Positions 34,086-43,121 of a stretch of DNA of 64,000 nt are shown here, piece after piece. Source of the DNA: Bdellovibrionia bacterium (lineage in GTDB: Bacteria > Bdellovibrionota > Bdellovibrionia > Bdellovibrionales > JAGQZY01); assembly GCA_030427805.1 (NCBI GenBank), contig JAUICP010000003.1, positions 319,758 through 383,757 of the forward strand, written 5' to 3'. The notes under the pieces were generated by a model. That model did no database searches, was not told the DNA's origin, and worked only from the letters and a program-made list of their open reading frames with translations. Positions within the stretch are counted from its first letter, which is position 1; each line of letters opens with the position of its first letter. The position numbers were made by a program, and so were the translations under genes.

Positions 34086-36059
34086 ATGAATTCTTTTATA
34101 AAAATGTACCTACAATTTAGTGAAAAGTACCTTCCAAAGCTCTATATAACCTGCTTTGTTCTGAGTTTGATTGCACTCCTCGGTCTGGTTTCAATAGAAA
34201 GTGAGAGACTTCTTAGCTCGTCAACCAACCTGCCCCTGACTAAGGGCCAGATCATTTTGGAAATACTTCCGGCTAAACTCGAAAAAGCTGAAAACTCAGT
34301 CAGAGAAATTCACCTCATCGAAGACGAGCTCTCATTGAACCAATCGAGTCAAAGTTCGATGCGCCTGAGTTTCGAGATCCCTTCCGAAACCCTACTTCAA
34401 GCGCAGAAATTGAAATTAAATAACCTCTGTTTGGGCCAGTTCCTGGGCATCGTCAAAGTGTTTTATGAAACAAAAGATATCTATGGGCGCGAAAACGCAA
34501 AAACACGCTTTCCTCTCTGTATCCCCATCACCAATATTCAAGTCATTGAAGAGGAGTTTGCACAATTCGTAGTCTATACCCATCCGACAAATTCAACGAT
34601 CGGTACACGGGCCCGAGTTAGTATTCGAGATTACTTTGGCTTTGTCTCCAGTGAACGTTTCAGCGAAATTCAAGAATCATTCTATTTCAGATTTGACCTG
34701 TATCCCTACCTTCTTTCACTGGTTTTTTTAATCCTAGGATTGGTATTCTACCTCACCTATCGCCTCCAAACCGCTTGGAAGGACTCTCTGACTCTTAGTG
34801 GCTTCTTTTGGATCGAATCCTTACTGTCGGCCTTACAAACAAATTCTCTGTTTCAGTTCATTGCCGATGACCTGTGGATTCGCGCACTCCTTGCCCTTAG
34901 AGTTTTTGAATGTTTCGCCGTTCTCAGTCTTGCGCTCCGCTTTGCCCGTCATAATCGCCCTTGGATTTCAGGACTAAACCTCTTCGTATTCTCATCAACA
35001 CTTATTTACTTGATATTTGCTGAAGATGTCGTCATTCAAAGTCAAATATACATTGTATCTAACTACCTTCTACCCGTGACTCTATTGAGCTCGGCAATAC
35101 TTCTCTTTTTTAGAGCCCTTCAGCTAGACCCCCTTGCCGATGGAAGCCAACGCCTCGGACATCGACAGGATCGTCTCATCGGATTCGGAACAGCCTATGT
35201 CGTTATTGCTGTCATTTCGTTTTTCTTTGGAAGAAGTGAAGAAATCAATTTGTTTTCTAGCCAGCTCAATCAAGCCTTCTATATTTTCTTCGGAATTTTG
35301 TACGGACAAATAATTTACAAGGAGCTTGCTCGAGTCAATGTGGGAAGCTGGCAAAACCCCAAGAGCGAATACCATCAAATCGAAAACAGCATAGAAGCTC
35401 TTTCTGGCTGGGTTTTTATGATTGACCTCAAAAAATCTGAAATTCTCTTTCGAAAAGGAGCCAACTTCGGCCAAGGAGGACAGCTTGTTCTCGACTGCAT
35501 CTCGCAAATATGGCGACTCCTCAACGAACAGGGAGCAATTGTTCTCCAATGTGAAGGTGATTCAGTACTCGCCTTCTTCAAGGCTGATGAAAACCTCAAT
35601 CTCAAAAAGGTTTTAAACACGATCAATAAACTCAATGGTCTCATTATTAATTACGAATCTGAATTACAAAACCGCTCTATTTTCCGTGAAGGCGAAATCC
35701 AACTTAAATTTCGATCGGCCCTTTGCCCCGGAGAGATTCGTCCCGTTTTTCGCGAGTTAGAAGGGCAATCCATCCCAAGTTGGGCTGAAGCTGGTTCGAC
35801 AAACCCCTTTGTGGAGTGCTCTCGACTCCTCGAAGCCGATCGGGATCTCCCCGACTCACTCAAAGCACTTTCGACTTTGATCATTGCAGAAGAGATCATT
35901 GCTAAAGAAATGAACCATCTCAACCAAGAGGGCTTCCCGGTGTTTCTTAAGCCCTATATCACCAAGTCCGGAAAGAAAACAAAGATCACCGTATTTACTC
36001 CGCGACTCTCAAGTTCGGTCTTTCCTGAGAACGAACAGAATGAGTACCTCGATCTGTAA
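34086..36059 (+). CDS. Multi-pass receptor with degenerate class III cyclase-like domain
   Basis: A 657-residue protein: one TM (about 17-38), an extracytoplasmic domain (40-205), about seven TM segments (207-415) and a cytoplasmic domain (425-640). The last part follows the class III nucleotide-cyclase order: a first metal-Asp region (VFMIDLKKSEI), the GDSVLAFF strand with the second Asp, then FRSALCPGEIRP and a region like VNxAxRLE (FVECSRLLE) where the usual Asn is lost. It may be a weak or inactive cyclase or a binding domain. AAGGATGA precedes the ATG. Divergent from the GAF receptor. Confidence 0.85.
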   Translation: MNSFIKMYLQFSEKYLPKLYITCFVLSLIALLGLVSIESERLLSSSTNLPLTKGQIILEILPAKLEKAENSVREIHLIEDELSLNQSSQSSMRLSFEIPSETLLQAQKLKLNNLCLGQFLGIVKVFYETKDIYGRENAKTRFPLCIPITNIQVIEEEFAQFVVYTHPTNSTIGTRARVSIRDYFGFVSSERFSEIQESFYFRFDLYPYLLSLVFLILGLVFYLTYRLQTAWKDSLTLSGFFWIESLLSALQTNSLFQFIADDLWIRALLALRVFECFAVLSLALRFARHNRPWISGLNLFVFSSTLIYLIFAEDVVIQSQIYIVSNYLLPVTLLSSAILLFFRALQLDPLADGSQRLGHRQDRLIGFGTAYVVIAVISFFFGRSEEINLFSSQLNQAFYIFFGILYGQIIYKELARVNVGSWQNPKSEYHQIENSIEALSGWVFMIDLKKSEILFRKGANFGQGGQLVLDCISQIWRLLNEQGAIVLQCEGDSVLAFFKADENLNLKKVLNTINKLNGLIINYESELQNRSIFREGEIQLKFRSALCPGEIRPVFRELEGQSIPSWAEAGSTNPFVECSRLLEADRDLPDSLKALSTLIIAEEIIAKEMNHLNQEGFPVFLKPYITKSGKKTKITVFTPRLSSSVFPENEQNEYLDL

Positions 36060-36230
36060 AATTTTCCTGATTCCAAATTGGAACCTAATTATTTTTCTAT
36101 TTAGCTCCATTCTTTAAAAAAGACCGTGAAAAACTTTTTTTAACCAATGGAGTTTTGCCATAAGCCCCCTCCTTCTTGGACAAAACCCCATTTTTTTTTA
36201 ATGATTGGGATCGGTTAGAGGAGGATATTA

Positions 36231-37385
36231 ATGGGGAGAAACCTTTATTCGGTTTCAATGGTATTTCTACTCGTATTATTCACGATCGGTTGCGAAACGA
36301 AATCAGTTGATTCGAATTCGGACCCAAAAGAAAACCAAGTTGAATTAGCGACAAATTATGACTCTGCTTTGAGAGAAGATTCTTTCTTGTCTTTGGAAGA
36401 GGCTCGCTCCCTTTACTTTTCAACCGGGGCAATGGCCTGTGATGAAATCAATCGCGATTACAGCTTTGACATTATTCAAGTACTCAAATCCAAGAGACAA
36501 CTCATTGCTCAAGATAGCCCTAAATCCGAATCCTCTGAAGATACCGACTCTAGAGGGCCTCGCGACGTTGTTATTCGCGATAGCTGGGCGAAACTTCACA
36601 CATTCTTCAGCCGCAATAGAAATTCTAAAAGTGCTCAACTTTGGCAGAAAATCTATAGAAGAGCTACAACACTCTATTTCGAAGATAGTAAAAGAATTCG
36701 CGGGCAATCCCACCCTCTTCTCTATAAAGACAATCGTGAAACCTTAGAAAAGGCTTTGAGAGAGGTTCAAACTTGCCTCGATTTAGACTCGTGTCACATC
36801 TACGATTTTAGCCGCCGAAGCATATACTTCTTTAAAGAGGGCCCCCGTCACAGAGCTCTATGGAACGACTACTACAATAATATCGGAACAGATCGGTCAA
36901 AGGTCGCACTCAGTGATTTAGAATCTTTATTACTCAAAGATTTAAATCACTATGTTTTTCAAAAAAATGATTCCGTAGAACTTAAAAACCAAAGAGAACT
37001 GCACATTAAGCTCAATCTCCAAGGTTTGGGTGAAGACGGTATTGAACAGCTTAACAGGGCCCTTGATGAGTGGAGCTACGGAGAACACCACATTAGCTTT
37101 AGCCACGACGAATCTGGAGCGAAAATCATTGATAACAAAATCCAGGGCGGGCGCTCTTTCTATAATCGCTCTCAAAACACGATTGTTCTACGCCAGGGCT
37201 GGAATCACAAGACCCTAGCCCACGAACTGGGTCACCTTATTGGTTTTCCTGATAAGTATTATTCAAGTTTTAACAATATCGAGTGTTTCTACCAGTTTGA
37301 GTTTAACACTTCCGATATCATGGCTTCGTCTCAATCTGGAAATGTCGGCTTCAAACATTGGTCAGAGATTCAAACTAATTATTAA
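36231..37385 (+). CDS. Lipoprotein zinc metallopeptidase (HExxHxxGxxD)
   Basis: A 384-residue lipoprotein (lipobox TIGC, Cys about 21). The zinc motif is HELGHLIGFPD near residue 328, with Asp as third ligand, and DIMASS further on forms a Met-turn, so it is metzincin-like. The insertion sequence enters in the last codons: the ORF ends TNY-TAA, where the TAA lies in the left end of the IS. Joining across the IS restores TNY-TAG, so the protein is unchanged. GAGGAGG is upstream of the ATG. Substrate unknown. Confidence 0.88.
   Translation: MGRNLYSVSMVFLLVLFTIGCETKSVDSNSDPKENQVELATNYDSALREDSFLSLEEARSLYFSTGAMACDEINRDYSFDIIQVLKSKRQLIAQDSPKSESSEDTDSRGPRDVVIRDSWAKLHTFFSRNRNSKSAQLWQKIYRRATTLYFEDSKRIRGQSHPLLYKDNRETLEKALREVQTCLDLDSCHIYDFSRRSIYFFKEGPRHRALWNDYYNNIGTDRSKVALSDLESLLLKDLNHYVFQKNDSVELKNQRELHIKLNLQGLGEDGIEQLNRALDEWSYGEHHISFSHDESGAKIIDNKIQGGRSFYNRSQNTIVLRQGWNHKTLAHELGHLIGFPDKYYSSFNNIECFYQFEFNTSDIMASSQSGNVGFKHWSEIQTNY
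37373..37381. repeat. Target-site duplication, left copy
   Basis: AACTAATTA, identical to 38560-38568 at the other end of the IS. Nine bases is the usual duplication length of IS1-family elements. Confidence 0.9.
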
Positions 37386-37453
37386 CTGACCCAGTTTGAT
37401 GTTGAGGGCCAGATTCGTAGCGCCTGGTACCCCTAATGCAGTATCTATAATCC

Positions 37454-38338
37454 ATGAAGAGATACTGCCCCAATTGCCCCCAACGCCACTTAGAAATTCG
37501 AAAACACGGATTTTTTAGACGAAAGTCAGACTATAAATTCATACAACGATTTAAATGTATTCGTTGCGATGCCACTTTTTCTATGGCTTCAACTCAAAAA
37601 TGCATCCACCAAAATAAACGGCACCTGAATTCGATGATCCTCAAACTTATCGCCAGCAAGAACTCCCAGAGACGAATCGCCCTTCTTCTGGGCATTAGTA
37701 AAAATACAGTCGCTAAGAAAATTAGTTTTCTAGCCCGGATCGCCCGAGAAAAAAATCGACAGCAATTAATCCAAAGTTCGTCAGTTCAAGAAATTATTTT
37801 CGATGATATGGAAACCTTCGAACACAGTAAAATGAAACCTCTCAGCATTACAGTTGTCGTAGAAAAGTACACTCAAAGAATTTTGGGAGCCAGAGCTTCC
37901 ATTATGCCCGCCAAGGGCCTACTTGCAAAAAGGTCTCGAAAAAAATATGGCAGAAGAAAAGATCAAAGACGCATAACGAGAGAGCGCCTTTTCCAGGACC
38001 TTAAAAACACCGTTGGATCTCCTGTTACGATCGAGTCCGATCAAAATCCCCATTACATTAAAAGTGTTACTCGACATTTCCCCAAGGCAGAATACATTCA
38101 GTATTTAGGAAGAAGAGGATGTGTCGTTGGTCAGGGTGAGCTCAAAGAAGGAGGCTTCGACCCTCTTTTTTATCTCAATCACACCTGTGCCATGATTCGA
38201 GATAACTTGGGATGTTTGGTAAGAAGGACCTGGTGCACATCCAAAACAATTGACCATCTTCAAGATCGTCTTGATATCTACACCAATTTTCACAACAACT
38301 TCCTACTGAAAAGTCGAAAGAAAGTAGCCCACGCTTAG
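37454..38338 (+). CDS. IS1-like transposase, single reading frame
   Basis: A 294-residue protein with an N-terminal zinc ribbon (Cys5, Cys8, Cys35, Cys38), a helix-turn-helix at about 60-95 (RRIALLLGISKNTVAKKI), and a DDE catalytic domain: candidate acidic residues are D117/D118, D196 and E229 or E232. The C-terminal part (NHTCAMIRDNLGCLVRR, then T-x-C-T-S-K-T) resembles IS1 InsB. Classical IS1 makes its transposase by frameshifting of two ORFs; here it is one continuous frame. The ATG is near a TATAAT box at 37446-37451, which is unusually close for a leadered message. Confidence 0.9.
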   Translation: MKRYCPNCPQRHLEIRKHGFFRRKSDYKFIQRFKCIRCDATFSMASTQKCIHQNKRHLNSMILKLIASKNSQRRIALLLGISKNTVAKKISFLARIAREKNRQQLIQSSSVQEIIFDDMETFEHSKMKPLSITVVVEKYTQRILGARASIMPAKGLLAKRSRKKYGRRKDQRRITRERLFQDLKNTVGSPVTIESDQNPHYIKSVTRHFPKAEYIQYLGRRGCVVGQGELKEGGFDPLFYLNHTCAMIRDNLGCLVRRTWCTSKTIDHLQDRLDIYTNFHNNFLLKSRKKVAHA

Positions 38339-38356
38339 TTCAATTTATAAATTGAA
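38339..38356. repeat. 18-bp perfect palindrome inside the IS
   Basis: TTCAATTTATAAATTGAA follows the transposase stop directly. No T tract follows, so it is probably not a normal terminator; it could be a protein-binding site or weak transcription stop. Confidence 0.6.
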
Positions 38357-38559
38357 TCCAAATTCTTTGTTTGAAGGATGAGGAGAATCATTCTTTGTGG
38401 AAAGTATTATGGGGGTTCATTTTTAGGGCTCTTGCCAGCCGGATGCGACCCGGGCAAGAAGGGCAGGAGCCCGGCCCTAGAAATGGACTCCTAGAATACT
38501 TGGAACAACTAGAACCTGATTCTCCTCGTTCCAAAAACACAGGAATATGGGTCAGTTTT

Positions 38560-38568
38560 AACTAATTA
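38560..38568. repeat. Target-site duplication, right copy
   Basis: AACTAATTA, matching 37373-37381. It is followed by CTAG, which restores the original stop TAC-TAG of the metallopeptidase gene when the IS is removed in thought. Confidence 0.9.
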
Positions 38569-38578
38569 CTAGTTCCTC

Positions 38579-39367
38579 TTAAAGAAAGTCCCTGGCATCA
38601 AATACAGAGTCCAAAAACTTTTTAAACTGGCTCGACATATAGGAACGGCATTGAGCCTCATTTTTATTACTTCCAGCATCGAGCAAGAAACTCGACATTG
38701 CACAATAATTCACGACGTACTGATTATATTCTAATAGGGCTTTGGAAGTTCTTCGATCCAAGTCGTTAGTAATTTCTTTAGCCCGACTCGCTCGATAGTA
38801 TTTCTTCATAAAGTGGTGGTAATGATTTACGAGAGGCTGCAAGTCTTGTAAAGGCTCAGACCGCTCCCCCTGTCTTAAGCGAAACTGAGGGCACGAATCA
38901 AAGAGTTCCACAAGAGCATTCCTCTTGGTTAATCGCTTTTGATGACAGGAGTAGGTATCCTGTAAATATTCACGAAGTCGCGCTTTCACTAAAAAACGGC
39001 AATTTAAAAGTGCCACATCAAAACCCGATTGAGAGTACATATAAGAGTTCGAAACCTGACAGAGATTCTCAGTAAAGGTTTCGAAGGATTTAAAAAAAGA
39101 TTCGGTATAGTAGCGAACCATCTCACTATTCTGCGTGAGGTAGGGAAAGTACTGCTGGTAAAGCACGCGATCGATACTCGCCTCAGCGCTTTGAGCACAT
39201 GACTGAAACCCAAGGTTGGATTGCGAATGGTTGATGCAAGAATTATAGTTTTTTCTAAGGTCCCTCGAGAGCTGTTGATCATTGGAAGCGACGGCCGTAG
39301 CCATTCTTCCAAGTAGGCAGGTCGACACGACAATAATTGATACGATACGCAGACTGATATGAATCAT
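38579..39367 (-). CDS. Hypothetical secreted protein
   Basis: A 262-residue protein with a signal peptide (about 1-27, ending TAVASN). The mature part is mostly helical, with eight cysteines and many Tyr and Phe residues. It ends 11 bases from the right target duplication of the IS, so it escaped damage. No family is recognised. Confidence 0.83.
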   Translation of the reverse strand: MIHISLRIVSIIVVSTCLLGRMATAVASNDQQLSRDLRKNYNSCINHSQSNLGFQSCAQSAEASIDRVLYQQYFPYLTQNSEMVRYYTESFFKSFETFTENLCQVSNSYMYSQSGFDVALLNCRFLVKARLREYLQDTYSCHQKRLTKRNALVELFDSCPQFRLRQGERSEPLQDLQPLVNHYHHFMKKYYRASRAKEITNDLDRRTSKALLEYNQYVVNYCAMSSFLLDAGSNKNEAQCRSYMSSQFKKFLDSVFDARDFL

Positions 39368-39442
39368 TTACACCCCCATAAGCACCTAGGTACTTTTCAA
39401 CACTCGAGGGTATGTCAAAGCAAGCTCAGTGCCAGAAGGCGC

Positions 39443-40216
39443 TCAAGATTCGCTGAGAATTTTAAAGGCGGAGCGGAACAGGTCAATTTGCGACTCCGTA
39501 GCGCTCGCGTAGTGAAATTGAGGCTTCCAGGTGCCATCAACAAGGGTGTCGCTAATGACGAAACCACAGGAGACATCAACCCCTCTAAATTCGGCAACCG
39601 CATAGATCGAGGCCGCCTCCATTTCGACACATAGGACATCGGAATTTCTATAGGTTTCAACGTCGGTCTTCATCTCTCGAAAGGGCGCAGCCGTCGTCCA
39701 AGAGGTCCCCAGACTGCACTCTTTTCCCAGACGCTCCAGTTCAGATCGCCACTTCGATGTTTGCTGGCTCGAAGATTCCACTTCTTTTTTTGGATCGAGG
39801 TAATGATAGGAAACTCCGTCATCGCGAATGGCATCTTGGCCAAGAATAATATCTCCAACCTTCAGACTGGGCTGTATCGCTCCAGCGGACCCAATAAAGA
39901 AGAAACGCTCAACCCCACTGGCAATTAATAGCTCGAGAATCATCGTGGTCGATGGTCCGCCAAAACCAAAGTCACCACAGAGGCCGATCGGTCCTTTTTC
40001 GGTCTCTTTTATATAAATACCAGGGCGAAATCGGTCTTTCTTTTCGGCACCAACTTCTTCAACACAACTGCGGAAGACGTGATTTTGAAAAAACAAAATC
40101 ATCCCTTGCTCGGGGGGATGTTCGATACCTCGTCCCCTTTGCACAAGGTAATCGAGTTGATCCGAAGGCTTTACAAGGGGACTGTCTTCAATTTCTGTCT
40201 GATCGTTAGAACTCAT
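39443..40216 (-). CDS. Nucleoside phosphorylase family protein (PNP/UDP type)
   Basis: A 257-residue protein of the PNP_UDP_1 family, which cleaves nucleosides with phosphate. Seen are the phosphate/sugar-binding GDFGFGGPSTTMILELL near 75-92, FFIGSAGAIQPSLKVGDIIL near 100-120, and VEMEAASIYAVAEFRGVD near 195, with the conserved M-E pair that binds ribose. Purine versus uridine preference cannot be told. The start overlaps the DUF3501 stop (ATGA). Confidence 0.92.
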   Translation of the reverse strand: MSSNDQTEIEDSPLVKPSDQLDYLVQRGRGIEHPPEQGMILFFQNHVFRSCVEEVGAEKKDRFRPGIYIKETEKGPIGLCGDFGFGGPSTTMILELLIASGVERFFFIGSAGAIQPSLKVGDIILGQDAIRDDGVSYHYLDPKKEVESSSQQTSKWRSELERLGKECSLGTSWTTAAPFREMKTDVETYRNSDVLCVEMEAASIYAVAEFRGVDVSCGFVISDTLVDGTWKPQFHYASATESQIDLFRSAFKILSES

Positions 40217-40770
40217 AGGTCGGTGTGCAAATCCTCTTTCAAGTGATCTCTCAACTGAGAAGAAAACTTATAATCCAATTCGACACCTGGCAGAGTCACT
40301 TTCAAGCCCTGGGGAATATCAACTCCCACTTCAAAGTGAAAAAGTATGGATCGACTATCTCGATCGAGCTCGTCGGGATAAATCATTTTGCCAGGGATCG
40401 GCCTATTATCCTCAGTGTACAATGAGACATGTTCAGGCAATTTCTTCCAGGCCATTAACTTTTCTGCCCGCTCTTTACTATCTGTAAAACTAAAGTTGAG
40501 GCGACAACAAAGAGATCCTTGATCTGGAATAAACCGGTTGATATCGGCCATTTCCGCCTCGATTAAATCGTCTCTAGTAATGTCTTGATCTTTTAAAAGA
40601 ACCTGCAATTCCCAAAGTAAAATCTCTGGATTGAGAAACTGAAACTCAAGGTGACTTCTCGCTGGAATTTTTCGCGATCGAATCAGTTCATCGATCTTTC
40701 TTTGTTTTCCAGCAAATTGCTCGGTGAAATCAGAGTTATTTAGTAGTTCATCTTTCTTTATTTTACGCAC
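40213..40770 (-). CDS. DUF3501 family protein
   Basis: A 185-residue soluble protein with the DUF3501 pattern: N-terminal MRKIKKDELL, ELIRSRKIPARSHLEFQFLNPE and the central LWELQVLLKDQD. DUF3501 is often found next to rubrerythrin or heterodisulfide-reductase-like genes, but here it is coupled by an ATGA overlap to a nucleoside phosphorylase. Function unknown. Confidence 0.88.
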   Translation of the reverse strand: MRKIKKDELLNNSDFTEQFAGKQRKIDELIRSRKIPARSHLEFQFLNPEILLWELQVLLKDQDITRDDLIEAEMADINRFIPDQGSLCCRLNFSFTDSKERAEKLMAWKKLPEHVSLYTEDNRPIPGKMIYPDELDRDSRSILFHFEVGVDIPQGLKVTLPGVELDYKFSSQLRDHLKEDLHTDL

Positions 40771-40878
40771 GGGAACTTCCTAAAAAAGAGTATAGTTTGT
40801 TAGCTCAATCTTAATACGATCACTGGCAAAACCAAACGATTTAGAGGCGGTCTAGGCAATTAACGCTGAGCTTAAACC

Positions 40879-41922
40879 CTAGAAATCCACATAATGCCCC
40901 ATCGAAAAGTCACTGGAGACCCAATTTTCAATGGCCTTGACCCATCGAGGATGACTATTGAGGCAAGGGATCATTAAATAATCCTCACCACCGTGATCAA
41001 GGAAGGTCTCACGGCCCTCTTGTCCAATCTCTTCGATCGTTTCTAAGCAGTCTGCGGTGAAGGCTGGGCAAACAACAGCTAGGTTTTTAACCCCCGATAT
41101 TGCCAGCTCCTTAATCCTATTTTCAGTCGACGGCTCCAACCATCTACTGGGCCCCAATCGACTCTGAAAACTAGTGCTCGCTCGCTCCTCATCCCAAGAA
41201 AAATGTTTGAGCAGACCTCGAGTCGTTTCTTCGCAATGAAAGCGGTAGCAATTGTAATTCGCTTCACAGGCTTTTTCGCAACACTGCGGGAGCTTATCAC
41301 AATGATTCTTTGTAGGGTCCGTCTTCTTGACGTGACTAACGGGCACACCGTGGTAAGAAAATAAAAGGTGGTCTGCTTTAAAGGTTCTTAGAGATTCATC
41401 AATTAACTGCGACTTGGCCGCAAGATACTCTTCTTCGGCGTAAAACCGATCGATCACTTTGAGTTTTATCTGGCTCCCTTTGCTACTCAATAACTCTTTG
41501 ACCTTTTCTACTGTAGTTCGAATCGTCGATTCCGCGTATTGAGGATAAAGGGGTAAGAGAATTATTTCTTCGGCCGATGTCTGCAAAATAGAATCGATTT
41601 GGCTTTCAAGACTCGGCTTTCCGTACCTCATACCCAAATAGACATCAATCTGCCCTTGCAATTGCTTTTTAAGGGCATTGTACAAATCCTGACTATTAAA
41701 GAGCAAGGGCGACCCGCGGTCCGTCCAAATCTTCTTGTAATTCTCTGCACTGGCCGAAGAGCGACGAGGCACTATGAGTAAGTTGACAAGGGCCCAACGA
41801 ATTGGGGCCGGCATGGTCAAAACAAAAGGGTCCGATAAAAATTCTCTTAGATAGGGGCCGACGGCCTCCGCGGTTGGAGCTTCTGGAGTTCCAAGGTTTG
41901 TTAACAATAGAGCTGATTTCAA
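40879..41922 (-). CDS. hemH: Ferrochelatase
   Basis: HemH inserts Fe2+ into protoporphyrin IX, the last heme step. This 347-residue protein has the LLTNLGTPEAP start, LPLYPQYAEST, the active His191 in SYHGVP, and a C-terminal segment with the acidic FTADCLETIEEI. An insertion at 205-230 carries six cysteines (208, 214, 215, 219, 225, 230), as in ferrochelatases known to hold a [2Fe-2S] cluster. It is the last gene of the heme operon and overlaps hemY by four bases. Confidence 0.96.
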   Translation of the reverse strand: MKSALLLTNLGTPEAPTAEAVGPYLREFLSDPFVLTMPAPIRWALVNLLIVPRRSSASAENYKKIWTDRGSPLLFNSQDLYNALKKQLQGQIDVYLGMRYGKPSLESQIDSILQTSAEEIILLPLYPQYAESTIRTTVEKVKELLSSKGSQIKLKVIDRFYAEEEYLAAKSQLIDESLRTFKADHLLFSYHGVPVSHVKKTDPTKNHCDKLPQCCEKACEANYNCYRFHCEETTRGLLKHFSWDEERASTSFQSRLGPSRWLEPSTENRIKELAISGVKNLAVVCPAFTADCLETIEEIGQEGRETFLDHGGEDYLMIPCLNSHPRWVKAIENWVSSDFSMGHYVDF

Positions 41923-43121
41923 AACTCACTCTCCCCAATTTTTGCAGCCAAGGTTTTTGCTCGACTGAGTATCTTAGAAAGTCCGATTTCACCCAAGTAA
42001 TTTCCGACCACATAGGGTGACTTATGATTGAGTAAATCTTTGCGCAAAAAGGTTTCAAGATCTTTATTATAGACCGGAAGGGCATCTGGCCAAGCATAGA
42101 ATTTCGAACCGACAAGTTGGGCTTCTGGTGCAAATCGACTCCGATCGGCGAGAATATTCTCAATCACATCCTCTTTGGGCCGATCAACGTAGGATTCCGG
42201 CAATATGTAGGTTTCTGATCGGTAATCACTCCGATGAGAAAATATATCAGTATTAAAAAGAACACCTAAACTATTGAACGAGTATTCCGAGGGCAACAGA
42301 CAGCCAAAACCTCGCGGTTCCCGGCCCGTCGGTTTAAAAAAACAGGTAACACTGAGAATGCCAGCACACTTTAGATTTTTCATTTCCTCGGCGACGGGCG
42401 AGTCGAAAGATTCAAGTAACTTCTTTGCCGCTGTAAGCCCCGTAGCTATAACAGAAACATCACCTGTGTCTTGAGTCATATTTACTGAATTGAGGTGGAT
42501 AATTCCGCCCTGGGATTCTATTGAATGAACGAGTCCTTGTATCAGCTCTCCCATTCCTCCCTTAAAAGAAAGGGTGCCTTTGAGTTCAGTTCGACGAGCT
42601 TTCTTTTTACCGAAAAGGGACTGCATTAATAAAGTCGCACTTAACTGCCCGGTATTCGCTCCATAGATCCCCTGAAATCCAGTCAATATCACACCGTGGG
42701 CAAAGGACTTACTAAAGTTTCTTTCTGCCCACTCCTGAAGGGTCTCGAACTCTTTTGGCCGAATTGCGGAACTCTTTAAAAGGTAGCGAAGGGTAAAGAG
42801 AATTAATCGGGGCCACTCCGTCAGCTTCACAGGAAAAGACATGAGGTGGCCCCTAAAAATATATCTTTTCTTATTAACTGCTAATGGCTTTAGAAATTTG
42901 ATCCCAATATCTTCGCAAAGCTCAACGAGGTCATCCGAAGCGAGCAGCCCGTTCGCAGCAGACTCCGTATGTCCCCACTCGGTTGTATGGCTTCCTAAAA
43001 GCCCGCCACAAACTCCTGACTTTTCTCGAACTTCAACAGGTATTCCTCGCTTGAGAAGAAAGTGCGCTAAACAAAGACCAGAAAAACCAGCTCCATATAT
43101 GACCACTTTCTTTTTATTCAC
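41919..43121 (-). CDS. hemY: Protoporphyrinogen oxidase, HemY/HemG-II type
   Basis: A 400-residue FAD-dependent oxidase expected to turn protoporphyrinogen IX (or coproporphyrinogen) into the porphyrin with oxygen. The N-terminal dinucleotide fold is IYGAGFSGLCLAHFL with a following E-V-R-E. The middle has FQGIYGANTGQLSATLL and FKGGMGELIQGL, and the C terminus VGNYLGEIGLSK. It is shorter than most HemY (about 450-470). Both ends overlap neighbours (ATGA), showing tight coupling with hemN and hemH. Confidence 0.93.
   Translation of the reverse strand: MNKKKVVIYGAGFSGLCLAHFLLKRGIPVEVREKSGVCGGLLGSHTTEWGHTESAANGLLASDDLVELCEDIGIKFLKPLAVNKKRYIFRGHLMSFPVKLTEWPRLILFTLRYLLKSSAIRPKEFETLQEWAERNFSKSFAHGVILTGFQGIYGANTGQLSATLLMQSLFGKKKARRTELKGTLSFKGGMGELIQGLVHSIESQGGIIHLNSVNMTQDTGDVSVIATGLTAAKKLLESFDSPVAEEMKNLKCAGILSVTCFFKPTGREPRGFGCLLPSEYSFNSLGVLFNTDIFSHRSDYRSETYILPESYVDRPKEDVIENILADRSRFAPEAQLVGSKFYAWPDALPVYNKDLETFLRKDLLNHKSPYVVGNYLGEIGLSKILSRAKTLAAKIGESEF

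Larger units (their letters stand above)
37382..38559 (+). mobile_element. IS1-like insertion sequence, complete
   Basis: A 1178-bp element with terminal repeats TTAACTGACCCA (37382-37393) and TGGGTCAGTTTT (38548-38559), ten of twelve positions matching, flanked by the 9-bp direct repeat AACTAATTA. It holds one transposase gene (37454-38338), then about 220 bp with a perfect 18-bp palindrome directly after the stop and no certain gene. Everything needed for transposition appears intact. A related 156-bp relic lies at 28594-28749. Confidence 0.92.

Noticed and set aside
38371-38565. 64-residue frame with TTG start in the IS after the transposase
   Set aside because: No convincing ribosome site, low complexity and its stop lies just beyond the terminal repeat; more likely non-coding IS DNA, though a passenger cannot be excluded.
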